This document shows, one piece after another, positions 25,241 through 34,572 of a stretch of DNA of 64,000 nucleotides. A program made the position numbers and the translations under genes. Under the pieces are notes generated by a model. The model saw only the letters and a list, made by a program, of their open reading frames with translations. It had not been told where the DNA came from and did not search any database. The stretch's first letter is position 1. Each line of letters starts with the position of its first letter. The stretch is taken from NCBI RefSeq assembly GCF_041929205.1, contig NZ_JBHFNT010000192.1; one strand, 5' to 3'. Source of the DNA: Floridanema evergladense (GTDB taxonomy: Bacteria; Cyanobacteriota; Cyanobacteriia; Cyanobacteriales; Aerosakkonemataceae).

Positions 25241-26425
25241 ATGATCTCCACTAAAGATAAAGATGTTTTATTAAGACGGGCAGCACAAACTGGTGACATT
25301 AATGGAGTAAAAGCTTTACTTGCTCAGGGTGCGAATCTTAATTCTAGCGATAAAGATGGCACTACTCCTTTAATGTTTGCGGCTCGAAATGGCTATATAG
25401 AAATAGTCACACTTCTGTTAGAAGCAGGGGCTAATGCTAACAAGCCAAAAAAACTCAATGGTGCGACGGCTTTAATGTTGGCTGCTACTAGCAACCAAGT
25501 GGATATAGCCAAGGCTTTAATCGCTGATGGTGCTGATGTCAACGCCAAAAATGATGAGGGAAGCACCGCATTGATGGCAGCGGCTTTCAGAGGAAACACG
25601 GAAGTAGTGCAGCTTTTGTTGGCGGCTGGTGCGGAAGTTAATGTTAAAGATAGGGATGAGGATACGGCGCTGACTCTAGCGGCTAATAGTGGTTTTACGG
25701 ATGTGGTAGGGGCTTTATTGGCGGCTGGTGCGGATGTGAATCAAACTAGTGGGGGGGAAACTGCTTTAACTTTAGCTGCCGATCGAGGTCATTTGGGAGT
25801 AATTCAAGCGTTGTTAGCAGCTGGTGCGGATGTGAATGCGAAAAATCCCGATGGATGGACAGGATTAATTTCGGCAGCAGCTGGTGGTCATACTGAGATT
25901 GTTAAAAGTTTATTGGATAAAGGTGCTGATATCAATGCTCAGGATTCCGATCGGGAAACAGCTTTGCATTTAGCTGTGGTGGAGGGGAATCTGGCTGTGG
26001 TAGAAGTTCTGTTGGAAAGGGGGGCAGATTTTCAAGCAAAAAATCAGCTTGGGGATACACCTCTACTGTTAGCAGTTTTACATAATCACGAGCAAATTGT
26101 CGCTATTTTGCAAAAGTTTGGCGCTGATTGTAATGCTACTAATTTTGATGAAACTGCTTTAACTTTGGCAGTATCTAACGGTAATGCCAGGATGGTGGAA
26201 ATTTTATTAGCTGGTGGTGCAGATATTAATTTGGCTACGGAAGATGGGAAAACTGGGCTAATTAAGGCAGTAGAAATTAGTAGTAGTGATATGTTGAAAT
26301 TGTTAATTTCTGCTGGTGCTAATGTGAATGTGAAAAAAGATGGAATGACAGCTTTAGCGATCGCCAAATCTATAGGTGATTATGCGATCGTCGAGTTACT
26401 CGAAGCAGCTGGAGCCCAGGAGTAG
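25241..26425 (+). CDS. Ankyrin-repeat protein, 12 repeats
   Basis: From the ATG at 25241 (GAGGGA shortly upstream) the protein has 394 residues and consists almost wholly of twelve 32-34-residue ankyrin repeats with the TAL.LAA..G...VV..LL..GADVNAK pattern. The first repeat has a capped LLRRAAQTGD start and the last ends in LLEAAGAQE. There is no signal peptide, membrane helix or other domain. It is presumably a cytoplasmic protein-binding scaffold; no partner is evident. Upstream TTG and ATG codons could extend it by up to 17 residues, but these lack the repeat pattern. Confidence 0.93.
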   Translation: MISTKDKDVLLRRAAQTGDINGVKALLAQGANLNSSDKDGTTPLMFAARNGYIEIVTLLLEAGANANKPKKLNGATALMLAATSNQVDIAKALIADGADVNAKNDEGSTALMAAAFRGNTEVVQLLLAAGAEVNVKDRDEDTALTLAANSGFTDVVGALLAAGADVNQTSGGETALTLAADRGHLGVIQALLAAGADVNAKNPDGWTGLISAAAGGHTEIVKSLLDKGADINAQDSDRETALHLAVVEGNLAVVEVLLERGADFQAKNQLGDTPLLLAVLHNHEQIVAILQKFGADCNATNFDETALTLAVSNGNARMVEILLAGGADINLATEDGKTGLIKAVEISSSDMLKLLISAGANVNVKKDGMTALAIAKSIGDYAIVELLEAAGAQE

Positions 26426-26530
26426 CAGAGGGGCAGGGGAGCAGGGGAGCAGGGGAGAATTTAAAACTTAAAACTCTCCAACTCTTCTTAATTCAAAACT
26501 CAAAACTCAAAACTCAAAACTGTCCCAGTT
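26426..26530. repeat. Low-complexity intergenic block, inverted copy of 4336-4462
   Basis: The block has GGGGAGCA units, then the non-repetitive ACTCTCCAACTCTTCTTAA segment, then about four CAAAACT heptamers. The order and the unique middle match the reverse complement of the block at 4336-4462. It lies between two convergent genes, as does the other copy. Confidence 0.75.
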
Positions 26531-26532
26531 CC

Positions 26533-27426
26533 CTAAAACCGACGTACCCAACCGTTGATAGTAAATCTACTGTCAGCAAATGCTTTAGAAACGCAAGTTA
26601 CTGGCAAAACTTCGTGATAGCATTGGCTGGGGAAAAATACTATGCTGTTGTTGCGTGGTTCTATGGTGTGATAGCTTTCGCTTGGATACCAGGTGGAGTT
26701 GAGGGTTTTGCGATCGTAAATTATTAGCTGTCCACCAGAAAAAGGTTTAGGTTCTCGGTAAAAATAGTAGGAATAAGTTAATTCTCTTGTGGCAGTTTCG
26801 GGAGTTCCATTATCGTTATGTAATCGGAAGTAATTATTATCATTGTGGGCTGTTAATTGTACTTCTATTTGGGAAATGGGAAATAATTCCATTCCCAATT
26901 TACTCATGACAAAAGGCATGGCTTTTCTTAGCCGTTGTAAAAAGATTTCAGAAATTTCAGGAAATTGGTATAAAACCCAAGATTTGCGATGATCTGGATG
27001 ATAGGAGGTGTTAGTTAAAGGGGCGGTATCTACAAAAACTGATTCTTTTTCTAAACTGTAATTAATTAATTGTGTCTTCTCTGCTTCACTTAAAAAGTCG
27101 TCAATTTGAATGAAGGGAGAAGTTAAAATGTTTGTTCCTTGCAGATCCTCTGTATCAGGTTTTTGTAACAGTAATGGGGGTTCAGTTACTACGCCAACCA
27201 GGGAACTTTGGGGAAAAGATAAAGCAGCTTGACCATTTTCTAAAGGTATATGAAACCATTGGGTAGCTACATTTGTTTGCTGTTGAGGTTTACCGCTAAT
27301 TACAGCTAAAAGACTATGTAAAATTGCCGAATTTGTATTAAGCCAAATAGTGTAGTTATGTCCTCCATTCAGGAGAATATTAACTTTGACTTTTTGATTT
27401 GCGATCGCTTCTAGATAAAATTCCAT
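26533..27426 (-). CDS. 2-oxoglutarate/Fe(II) oxygenase, prolyl-hydroxylase-like
   Basis: Numbered from the ATG at 27426, the iron ligands are H203 and D205 (RLHND) and the distal H271 (CYHEVLP). The 2-oxoglutarate-binding Arg lies in DSRFTINGW near the end. SGGQLIIYDRKT and NNSIVFFPS are typical of the P4Hc group. The first 100 residues form a separate beta-rich domain that I do not recognise. Hydroxylation of a protein or small substrate is expected. A TTG at 27441 is an alternative start. Confidence 0.88.
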   Translation of the reverse strand: MEFYLEAIANQKVKVNILLNGGHNYTIWLNTNSAILHSLLAVISGKPQQQTNVATQWFHIPLENGQAALSFPQSSLVGVVTEPPLLLQKPDTEDLQGTNILTSPFIQIDDFLSEAEKTQLINYSLEKESVFVDTAPLTNTSYHPDHRKSWVLYQFPEISEIFLQRLRKAMPFVMSKLGMELFPISQIEVQLTAHNDNNYFRLHNDNGTPETATRELTYSYYFYREPKPFSGGQLIIYDRKTLNSTWYPSESYHTIEPRNNSIVFFPSQCYHEVLPVTCVSKAFADSRFTINGWVRRF

Positions 27427-27470
27427 AGAAAACTTTCTCAATCACATCTGCAAAGTAAAAAGGGAAAATT

Positions 27471-27537
27471 CGATCGGGATGTACAGATTTACCAGCTTTT
27501 CTTAATTAATCCCGATCGTCATGTAAATCAATAAATC
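27471..27537. repeat. Dispersed intergenic repeat, copy A, with inverted arms
   Basis: CGATCGGGAT (27471-27480) pairs perfectly with ATCCCGATCG (27509-27518). The part from 27483 (ACAGATTTACCAG...) to the AATAAATC at 27530-27537 is closely matched at 45047-45100. It sits between purH and the oxygenase gene. Confidence 0.7.
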
Positions 27538-27542
27538 TGAGC

Positions 27543-29063
27543 CTAATGTAAGAAATGACGGATGCCTGTCAATACCATGACTATACCTAATTCATTGGCA
27601 GCTGCGATCGCATCTTTATCACGCAGACTACCGCCTGGTTGAACGATCGCCTTAATTCCCGCAGCAGCAGCGGTTCTTATAGAATCATCAAAGGGGAAGA
27701 AACCATCACTAGCTAAAAAAGCATTTTGGGCTTTTTCTCCAGCTTGTTCTAAAGCAATCTTAACCGAACCCACACGATTCATTTGACCAGCGCCAACACC
27801 AAGAGTAGCCTTGTCTTTGGTCACAACAATAGCATTAGATTTGACGTGCTTACAAACCTTCCAAGCAAACAATAATTCTGCTAATTCTTCTGGAGTTGGT
27901 TGATTTTCTGTCACCACTTTCCATTCACTAATATTTTCTTCAACATCATCAGAATTTTGTACCAACAAACCACCAGCAATTACCTTGACTGTTTGTTTTG
28001 ACCCATTTTTTAAATCTGCTAAAGTTAACACTCGTAAGTTCGATTTTGCTACTAATATTTCCTCTGCTTCTGGTTCACAACTTGGCGCAACAATACATTC
28101 TAAAAATGTTTTGGTCAAAGCTTTAGCTGTAGCTGCATCAATAGGTCTATTTAAAGCTACAATTCCCCCAAAAGCAGAAACCGAATCGGCATTAAAAGCC
28201 TTTTCATAAGCTTCAACCAAACTATTACCTAAAGCAACACCACAAGGATTAGTGTGTTTTAAAATTGCCGCAGCAGGAGTGTCGTCAAATTCGGCAATAA
28301 TTCTTCTCGCCGCTTCTAAATCTACTAAATTATTGTAACTTAATTCTTTGCCTTGTAATTTAGTAGCAGATGTCCAACCAGTAGCAACGGTTCCTGTTTG
28401 ATACCATGCAGCAGGTTGGTGAGGATTTTCTCCGTAACGCAGGGGTTGTAACTGCGTTCCCGAAATATGGAAAAATGAATCATCAGTTGCTAAATAATTA
28501 GAAATTGCTAAATCGTAAGTAGAAGTATGTCTAAATGCTGCTAACGCACAAGCTTGACGAAAGGCAAAACTTGGTTCTCCATTTTGCCTTAGTTCTTCTA
28601 CGTAATTGTTATATCGATCGGGATTGCATAAAACTGTTAAATGAGCAAAATTTTTCGCAGCAGCGCGGATCATAGCAGGGCCACCAATATCGATTTGTTC
28701 GACAGCTTCTGCTAAAGTTACATTAGGGTTGGCAACAGTTTTTTCAAAGGGATAAAGGTTAACTACTACTAAATCTATGGGGCGAATTTGGTGAGTTTCT
28801 AAATCTTTAATATCTTCTGGTAAATCTTTTCTGGCTAAAATTCCCCCATGAATTCGGGGATGGAGAGTTTTTACTCTTCCTCCTAAAATTTCGGGAAAAC
28901 CTGTGTATTCAGAAACTTTTGTGACTGGTAAACCTGCTTCTTTCAAAGTTACAGCGGTTCCACCACTGCCGATCAAATCAAATTGAAATTCTTCGACTAG
29001 AATTCGAGCAAAGTCTACTAATCCGGTTTTATCAGAGGTACTCAGCAGTGCTAGACGCGCCAT
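27543..29063 (-). CDS. purH: Bifunctional AICAR formyltransferase / IMP cyclohydrolase
   Basis: PurH catalyses the last two steps of purine synthesis: formylation of AICAR and closure of FAICAR to IMP. The N-terminal IMP cyclohydrolase (MGS-like) domain begins ARLALLSTSDKTGLVDFAR and contains GGRVKTLHPRIHGG. The transformylase domain contains RYGENPHQPAAWY, KHTNPCGVALG and SDGFFPFDDSI. The length of 506 residues is close to the family norm and the end (GIRHFLH) is the usual PurH C-terminus. Neighbours are unrelated. The adjacent dispersed repeat may affect the 3' end. Confidence 0.97.
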   Translation of the reverse strand: MARLALLSTSDKTGLVDFARILVEEFQFDLIGSGGTAVTLKEAGLPVTKVSEYTGFPEILGGRVKTLHPRIHGGILARKDLPEDIKDLETHQIRPIDLVVVNLYPFEKTVANPNVTLAEAVEQIDIGGPAMIRAAAKNFAHLTVLCNPDRYNNYVEELRQNGEPSFAFRQACALAAFRHTSTYDLAISNYLATDDSFFHISGTQLQPLRYGENPHQPAAWYQTGTVATGWTSATKLQGKELSYNNLVDLEAARRIIAEFDDTPAAAILKHTNPCGVALGNSLVEAYEKAFNADSVSAFGGIVALNRPIDAATAKALTKTFLECIVAPSCEPEAEEILVAKSNLRVLTLADLKNGSKQTVKVIAGGLLVQNSDDVEENISEWKVVTENQPTPEELAELLFAWKVCKHVKSNAIVVTKDKATLGVGAGQMNRVGSVKIALEQAGEKAQNAFLASDGFFPFDDSIRTAAAAGIKAIVQPGGSLRDKDAIAAANELGIVMVLTGIRHFLH

Positions 29064-29149
29064 GACTTTAACAATTTCCTATCGCTGATTGACCATTAGT
29101 AATCTTACCTGATATCCGGGAATGAGAAAATTATTAATTTATTAAATAT

Positions 29150-30400
29150 TTAGATAATGTCGTCTAAGATGCGGGGATTTGTTAAGGTAATGTCATAAGT
29201 TTCTACGCTTGCTTGTTTGCGTAATTTTAGTAATTGTCTTGCTTGTAAGTCTGCATCTAAGTTGGCTAATGCTTGAGCTTCTTTATCTAGTAATGGTGAT
29301 TGAGGGGCGTTGAGTACTTGTAATCTGGCATTTCTAAGTAATTTACTTGCCATTTCGTAGTCGCCGCGATCGAGATGGTGTACAGCTTCTTTTTTCGCCC
29401 TAGCTACCATCATTAATAACATTCTTTGTTGGACTTCTAAACTCGGGGGAAATTCGCTTATTGATGCGGAATTAATCACTGGTAAGCGTAGACTTGTCCA
29501 AACTTTTTGCAATTCTTCTTGCTTGGGATTCTTCCAATTTAAGCGAAAATAGCACAGGTCTGTAATTTGTGGTATTGGTGGCACTTGCAATTTTACCACC
29601 ACTTCCATTGGATTACCCATGATTAAATTTGGTAACTGAAATCTGCCTCTTTGATCTGTTTCTAAATCGTTAAGTACGTCTTCAATTTCAACGGCTCCTT
29701 GAGGGTCAATTGCTAAACTAACTGTATGCCCTACTGTTGCCATTAAATCTTGTAATTCTGTGCGAAAAATTAGGGGTAATTTTTCAGGAGATTGAATGTA
29801 ATAGTATCCACCATTTCCACGTTTTCCCATTGAGGTGAGTAAGTCTTCATCATAATGATTACCGACACCCATAGTGGTGGTACTTACGCCATGTTGGGCT
29901 AAACCATAAACATCTGTGGCAATGACATAAGGATTTTTTTCACCGATGCTACTAAAGCCATCGGAAAGTAAAATAACTCGATTTAAATGATGAGAATTAA
30001 GATGTTTAATAACTTGGATTGCTCCCGCTTGCCAAGCTGCGTGTAGGGCAGTTCCATATCCCGGTTCAATTTGTTGAATTTCATGAATAATATTAGTTTT
30101 ATCGACGGCAAATGTACTATCTACTAGGGTACAAACTGCCCGATCGAATACTACTACACTGACGCGATCGGTAATTAAAAGTTGCTGTACTGCATAACAA
30201 GCCGCTTTTTTCACGTAATCGATTTTTCTCCCTTTCATGGAACTAGAGCGATCGATCACTAAGCATAAGTTTAAAGGTGGTCTTTGTAAGTCTTTTTCAG
30301 GTGGGGGCGGGATAATTCTAATCAGAACATCTAAATCTGATGGCACATCCGAACAAATAGCAGCACGTAAGGGAATTAATTCGATTTGTGGTACTTGCAT
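29150..30400 (-). CDS. von Willebrand factor A domain protein
   Basis: The protein has 416 residues. The VWA domain occupies about residues 40-215, with the MIDAS motif DRSSSMKG, a conserved Thr in GYGTALHAAW and an Asp in LLSDGFSSIG. The second half is a beta-rich domain (VVKLQVPPIPQITDLCYFRL) and a helical end (LDRGDYEMASKLLRNARLQV). There is no signal peptide, so it is probably cytoplasmic. Cyanobacteria have several such proteins; no MoxR ATPase is adjacent. The function is unknown. Confidence 0.9.
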   Translation of the reverse strand: MQVPQIELIPLRAAICSDVPSDLDVLIRIIPPPPEKDLQRPPLNLCLVIDRSSSMKGRKIDYVKKAACYAVQQLLITDRVSVVVFDRAVCTLVDSTFAVDKTNIIHEIQQIEPGYGTALHAAWQAGAIQVIKHLNSHHLNRVILLSDGFSSIGEKNPYVIATDVYGLAQHGVSTTTMGVGNHYDEDLLTSMGKRGNGGYYYIQSPEKLPLIFRTELQDLMATVGHTVSLAIDPQGAVEIEDVLNDLETDQRGRFQLPNLIMGNPMEVVVKLQVPPIPQITDLCYFRLNWKNPKQEELQKVWTSLRLPVINSASISEFPPSLEVQQRMLLMMVARAKKEAVHHLDRGDYEMASKLLRNARLQVLNAPQSPLLDKEAQALANLDADLQARQLLKLRKQASVETYDITLTNPRILDDII

Positions 30401-30945
30401 CCACTTAACTCCATTGACAACAACAGGGAACGATCGATTTAAACAAGAATATTAGAAATAGATACAAAAGCCCACCCAAATAAATTGACGAGTATCAGGA
30501 AAATGTTTTTAATTGTTTCTAAATTCCGATAAGCAAATTATCGAGATTGATTGCTGTCACATAATTTTGTATCAGCAATAATCGGTAGATTTACCACTTC
30601 AATCTGAACGGTAATCTTAACTAGTTAAGTCCGTATAATTCCAGTCAAAGAAATTTGGTTTGCTGGCTGGGTAGTAGTATTTATACGGTTAATTCTACAA
30701 AATAATATTATGAAAGATACATTCCCTTAAGAAACTTCACTGAATCTTCATAAAACTAGGATTTATGTATATTTACGTAATTGTGTTCTTAAGATTGATT
30801 TAATATTCTTCGAGAAACTAGAGGTAGCGATCGCCTAAATAATTCATTAAATATAAAATGATGCTTTATCTGCATTTAGTAGAAGATACAGCGAAAACTA
30901 TTGGTTTAAAATCAAAAGCGTTAGTCTGAAATTAGGAGCAAACTT
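30401..30945. other. Divergent intergenic region, 545 bp
   Basis: The region lies between the VWA gene and the esterase gene and holds both promoters. It is AT-rich with one HIP1 octamer near 30829. No tRNA, RNA hairpin or repeat was recognised. Near 30733 the motif GAAACTTCACTGAA matches a site near 38805; this is noted below as unconvincing. Confidence 0.45.
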
Positions 30946-31581
30946 CTGTCCCTTCAAGTAATTTCCATTCTACCAACAACCGGACAAACGCCGACTGGGG
31001 TGATTGTCGCTTTACATGGCTGGGGTGCCAATGCAGAAGATTTGGCTGACTTAGCGCCTTTTTTGAACTTACCGGATTATCAGTTTCTCTTTCCTAATGC
31101 CCCTTTTCCTCACCCCTATTCACGAGAGGGAAGGGCTTGGTACGACTTTGAGCAAAATAAGAGTGAGGGCTTACCACAGAGTCGCCAACTTCTTACAGAT
31201 TGGCTTTCTGGGTTGGAGAGTGAAACTGGTGTTCCTTTGTCGCGCACGATTTTAAGTGGATTTTCGCAGGGTGGGGCGATGACGCTGGATGTGGGATTAA
31301 ATTTACCTTTAGCGGGTTTAGTCTGTCTCAGCGGTTATTTGCATCCGGTTACTCAGGAAAAAAAAGCATCAGCTTTTCCGCCAACCTTGATAGTTCATGG
31401 GATCAGGGATTCAGTTGTACCTGTGATTGCTGCTGAAAATGCTAGGGATATATTGACGAGTTTGGGGGTAGCGGTGCAGTATCAAGAGTTTAATATGGGG
31501 CATGAAGTTATACCAGCAGTTCTTAACTTAATGCGAAGTTTTGTGTTGCAGGTGATGTCTTTGGAAAGCCCCAAAGCTTGA
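30946..31581 (+). CDS. Phospholipase/carboxylesterase family serine hydrolase with putative CTG start
   Basis: This alpha/beta hydrolase has 211 residues. The first core strand is GVIVALHGWGANAED, the nucleophile elbow is GFSQGG, and the acid and base fall in HGIRDSVVP and MGHEVIP. The only standard start (GTG at 31000) would cut off the strand before the oxyanion loop. The frame continues upstream as SLQVISILPTTGQTPTG, preceded by CTG at 30946. AGGAG at 30934-30938 is seven bases from that CTG. Initiation at CTG is therefore proposed. The family acts on short esters or lysophospholipids; the substrate here is unknown. Confidence 0.85.
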   Translation: MSLQVISILPTTGQTPTGVIVALHGWGANAEDLADLAPFLNLPDYQFLFPNAPFPHPYSREGRAWYDFEQNKSEGLPQSRQLLTDWLSGLESETGVPLSRTILSGFSQGGAMTLDVGLNLPLAGLVCLSGYLHPVTQEKKASAFPPTLIVHGIRDSVVPVIAAENARDILTSLGVAVQYQEFNMGHEVIPAVLNLMRSFVLQVMSLESPKA

Positions 31582-31809
31582 GTCAAAAGGTATCTACGGC
31601 TTGTTGCAAATAATTAGTAATTATTTACGCATAGTGAGGTAAGGGTAAGATAGTAACAGTGACTGTATTTTTACCAGTTGACCAATTTTAGATTGCAGGT
31701 TGCAGATAGCAGGTTTAAACTCTGTGACTCATCCTTATGTGATGTAGCCTGTCTAAAATCCCAAATCTAAAATCGATTGACTCTACGCTGGGATGGGAGG
31801 TGCCGAGAG

Positions 31810-32022
31810 ATGATGACAGCAAGCATTGTGAAGCGCGATATAGCTGCTATGACTTCAGTAGATGTAGCTGAATTAGCTGCTCGTTTGGAGCAGGATGATT
31901 ATGCTAATGTTTTTGAGGGACTGGATGATTGGCATCTACTAAGAGCGATCGCTTTTCAGCGTCCAGAGTTAATTGAACCTTACATTCATCTGTTGGATAT
32001 GGAAGCTTATGATGAAGCCTGA
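31810..32022 (+). CDS. DUF2555 small protein
   Basis: The protein has 70 residues from the ATG at 31810 (GGGAGG about ten bases upstream). The sequence IAAMTSVDVAELAARLEQDD, then FEGLDDWHLLRAIAFQRPEL and the LLDMEAYDEA end, match the DUF2555 pattern of cyanobacteria. It is acidic, helical and soluble, without cysteines or membrane segments. The function is unknown. It precedes coaBC by 56 bp on the same strand and may be co-transcribed with it. Confidence 0.8.
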   Translation: MMTASIVKRDIAAMTSVDVAELAARLEQDDYANVFEGLDDWHLLRAIAFQRPELIEPYIHLLDMEAYDEA

Positions 32023-32078
32023 CGATCGAGGATTTTAGATTCAAAATTGGAGTTAAATCCAAATTCCTCAATCTAAAA

Positions 32079-33275
32079 ATGGCGAAGGTTCTGATTGGCA
32101 TTAGCGGTGGAATTGCTGCTTATAAAGTCTGCGAAGTAGTTTCTGCACTGGCAAAATCTGGGGTCGAGGTAAAGGTTATTTTAACTGCTGCGGCTTGTGA
32201 GTTTATCACACCCTTGACCCTGGCTACTCTTTCTCGAAATCCGGCTTTTACCGATCGAGATTTTTGGCAACCGATTCATGGTCGTCCGCTACATATAGAG
32301 TTAGGTGAATGGGCTGATATTTTCGTAATTGCACCTTTGAGTGCGAATAGTTTAGCAAAACTGGCGCATGGTTTTGCGGATAATTTATTAACTAACACGG
32401 TTTTGGCTTCTACTTGTCCAATTTTGTTAGCGCCTGCGATGAATACGGATATGTGGGAACAGTTGACAGTGCAGCGCAATTGGCAAGAGATTTTTACAAA
32501 TCCAAGATATCACAGTGTTGGGCCAGGGGCGGGGGTTTTGGCTTGCGATCGTGTAGGTTCTGGTCGCATGGCTGAACCTTCAGAAATTATCGCACATATT
32601 CACAGTTTATTACATACTAAAGGCAAAAAAGATTTAACTGGAAAACGAGTTTTAATTAGTGCTGGAGGAACGAGGGAATTTTTAGATCCGGTGCGATTTA
32701 TTGGTAATCCTTCTACTGGCAAAATGGGATTAGCTTTAGCAACAGCAGCATTGCATCGAGGCGCATCAGTAACGTTAGTACACGCACCAATCAACGGGGA
32801 AATTCCATTAGGTGTAAAAAGTGTGGGAGTGACTAGCGCCGCTGAAATGCAAAAGGCAATGTTAGATTCTTTTTATAGCGCTGATTTAATTATTATGTCA
32901 GCAGCGGTGGCAGATATGAAACCTGCTCATTATGCCAGTGAAAAGTTACCAAAAAAATCTCTTCCTACTGCTTTGAATTTGGAGTTTGTCCCCGATATTA
33001 TTGCCGAATTAGGAAATTTAAAACAACCGCATCAAAAGTTAGTTGGTTTTGCGGCGCAAACTGGGGATATTGTAACACCTGCTTGGGAGAAGTTGAAGCG
33101 GAAAAAACTGGATGCGATCGCCGCTAATCCCATAGATAAAATCAACAGTGGTTTTGCCAGCGATCACAACCAAGCAATCTTGTTAGATTACCAAGGAAGG
33201 CAAGTAGAAATTCCCCCATGTTCTAAATTAGAAATGGCACATTTGTTGTTTGATTTTGTCCAAGAGTTAGGTTAG
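32079..33275 (+). CDS. coaBC: Phosphopantothenoylcysteine decarboxylase / synthase
   Basis: This bifunctional coenzyme A enzyme (Dfp) joins cysteine to 4'-phosphopantothenate and then decarboxylates the product. The N-terminal flavoprotein part (CoaC) shows GISGGIAAYK, APLSANSLAKLAHG, PAMNTDMW and the active-site Cys in GVLACDRVGSGRM. The C-terminal CoaB part shows ISAGGTREFLDPVRFI, NPSTGKMG and SAAVADMKP. The length of 398 residues is normal. The ATG at 32079 starts with the usual MAKVLIGISGG. Confidence 0.96.
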   Translation: MAKVLIGISGGIAAYKVCEVVSALAKSGVEVKVILTAAACEFITPLTLATLSRNPAFTDRDFWQPIHGRPLHIELGEWADIFVIAPLSANSLAKLAHGFADNLLTNTVLASTCPILLAPAMNTDMWEQLTVQRNWQEIFTNPRYHSVGPGAGVLACDRVGSGRMAEPSEIIAHIHSLLHTKGKKDLTGKRVLISAGGTREFLDPVRFIGNPSTGKMGLALATAALHRGASVTLVHAPINGEIPLGVKSVGVTSAAEMQKAMLDSFYSADLIIMSAAVADMKPAHYASEKLPKKSLPTALNLEFVPDIIAELGNLKQPHQKLVGFAAQTGDIVTPAWEKLKRKKLDAIAANPIDKINSGFASDHNQAILLDYQGRQVEIPPCSKLEMAHLLFDFVQELG

Positions 33276-33281
33276 GTTTTT

Positions 33282-33332
33282 ATGACTCAAGAACTCACAG
33301 ATTTAAGAAATAGCATCCTTATGGAAAAGTAG
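33282..33332 (+). pseudogene. Possible 5' remnant of a DUF29-like gene
   Basis: A 16-residue frame, MTQELTDLRNSILMEK, starts six bases after the coaBC stop. The first 13 residues resemble the conserved start of a cyanobacterial DUF29-like family (MTQELTDLRNSIL followed by a GRY..AL segment), but the continuation is missing. No downstream frame within 100 bp restores it. It is probably a decayed fragment. The link rests on memory of the family start and is tentative. Confidence 0.3.
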
Positions 33333-33429
33333 GGCGTGAGGCTTATAATAAGTGAATGAATAAAAAAGTTTCACAGCCTTTTCGTCCTACTTCTAATCTA
33401 CTAACTATAGCAAAGTGCGATCGGCTTTC

Positions 33430-33681
33430 TTATTTAAAGAAGTCATCGTAGAACTTACCTTTCTCAATAATGCCTAATTCCTTGAGCACGTCATTAAACG
33501 CATCCATCATGCCAAAATCTTGAATACGACGTTCTTCACCTTTAAGAATCCGGCGCAATGCCATGTAAACATTTAATTGACCTAGTGCAGAATCATCGCT
33601 TTTATCGCTAGTTTCGATAATCCGCTTTGCGTAATTGTTGATTTTATTTTCAACAAACTTCAGTAGTTCTTCCTTTGTCAT
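33430..33681 (-). CDS. Small helical hypothetical protein (83 aa)
   Basis: I do not recognise this protein. It is charged and all-helical by composition (MTKEELLKFVENKINNYAKR start, FYDDFFK end), with no cysteine, signal or membrane segment. A possible AAGGA precedes the start in the upstream leader. The size resembles small regulatory or immunity-type proteins, but nothing in the sequence supports a specific role. It has about 150-170 bp of gene-free DNA on both sides. Confidence 0.6.
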   Translation of the reverse strand: MTKEELLKFVENKINNYAKRIIETSDKSDDSALGQLNVYMALRRILKGEERRIQDFGMMDAFNDVLKELGIIEKGKFYDDFFK

Positions 33682-33854
33682 GTTGTATCCTTATTGATGC
33701 TAAAATCTTGAACAAAGCTGGGCTAACACTCAAGTCTTAACTCGCAAACTATTCCTTGAGGAGTATGCCCATAGATAGAATACCACGTATATTTTCCAAC
33801 CACGCTGTTTTTTTGTTACAAGTAGTAATCTGAGTTGCTTTAGTTAATGAATCT

Positions 33855-34367
33855 TTACTTAATAAACTGCAATGATTTGGGTGAATTCAAGGAAACATTT
33901 GGATTTTCTAACCGGATATTTCTGCCACTATTATCAGTACGATAAACCCAAGTTTTTTGACCATCTGTTAAGGTAATTCGCCATCCGGGAACTAATGCTT
34001 GAGTACATATTTGATCTGGTTGGGAAATTCCTAAACAACCATTGGGCCAAGTTTCTTGTTTATAGTTAGTAATTCTAAGTTTTTCGAGAGCGATTCCAGT
34101 ACGTTTAGCTAAGTCTTTTTTCACAGCATTAGCTAGGGAATCTGGTAGAGTATTAGTAGTGCGATCGGATCGATTTTCACTAACCAAACTACTTCTATAA
34201 TTAAGCATTTGGTGATTAATTTCGTTAGTATTCTCTGGATAAGCAACAGCAGAGTTACTGATAGTAAAACTGGCACCCAAAGATAAGATAGCAGCCAAAA
34301 CAAAAACCGGAAAAATACGCCATTTAATGGTTAAATTTGTTGTAAATTGATGAGTAATATGTTTCAT
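33855..34367 (-). CDS. Secreted small protein, paralogue 1
   Basis: The protein has 170 residues. A signal peptide is clear (residues about 15-42, VFVLAAILSLGASFTISNSA, then VAYP). The mature domain starts with LANAVKKDLAKRTGI, has one likely disulfide pair (GCLGISQPDQIC), and ends in PGWRITLTDGQKTWVYRTD. The same pattern recurs in the gene at 38049. The fold recalls PepSY-like or inhibitor-like secreted cyanobacterial proteins. No activity is known. Confidence 0.75.
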   Translation of the reverse strand: MKHITHQFTTNLTIKWRIFPVFVLAAILSLGASFTISNSAVAYPENTNEINHQMLNYRSSLVSENRSDRTTNTLPDSLANAVKKDLAKRTGIALEKLRITNYKQETWPNGCLGISQPDQICTQALVPGWRITLTDGQKTWVYRTDNSGRNIRLENPNVSLNSPKSLQFIK

Positions 34368-34572
34368 GGTAGTAACACAAAGTTTTAATTAAGTAAATTG
34401 GCGTTTGCTAAACCTGTGCGTTAGCACTTATCGTTCCCTAGTATAAGATCTATTACCCTGTTCTGAAGTTCCCAAATTCTCAGAAATTATTCCTCCCCAA
34501 GGAGTATGGCTGAAAATTGCCGATTAATTAAGATGTCAGAGTAAACGTCAAGTAAAAACCAAGGAATATCAA

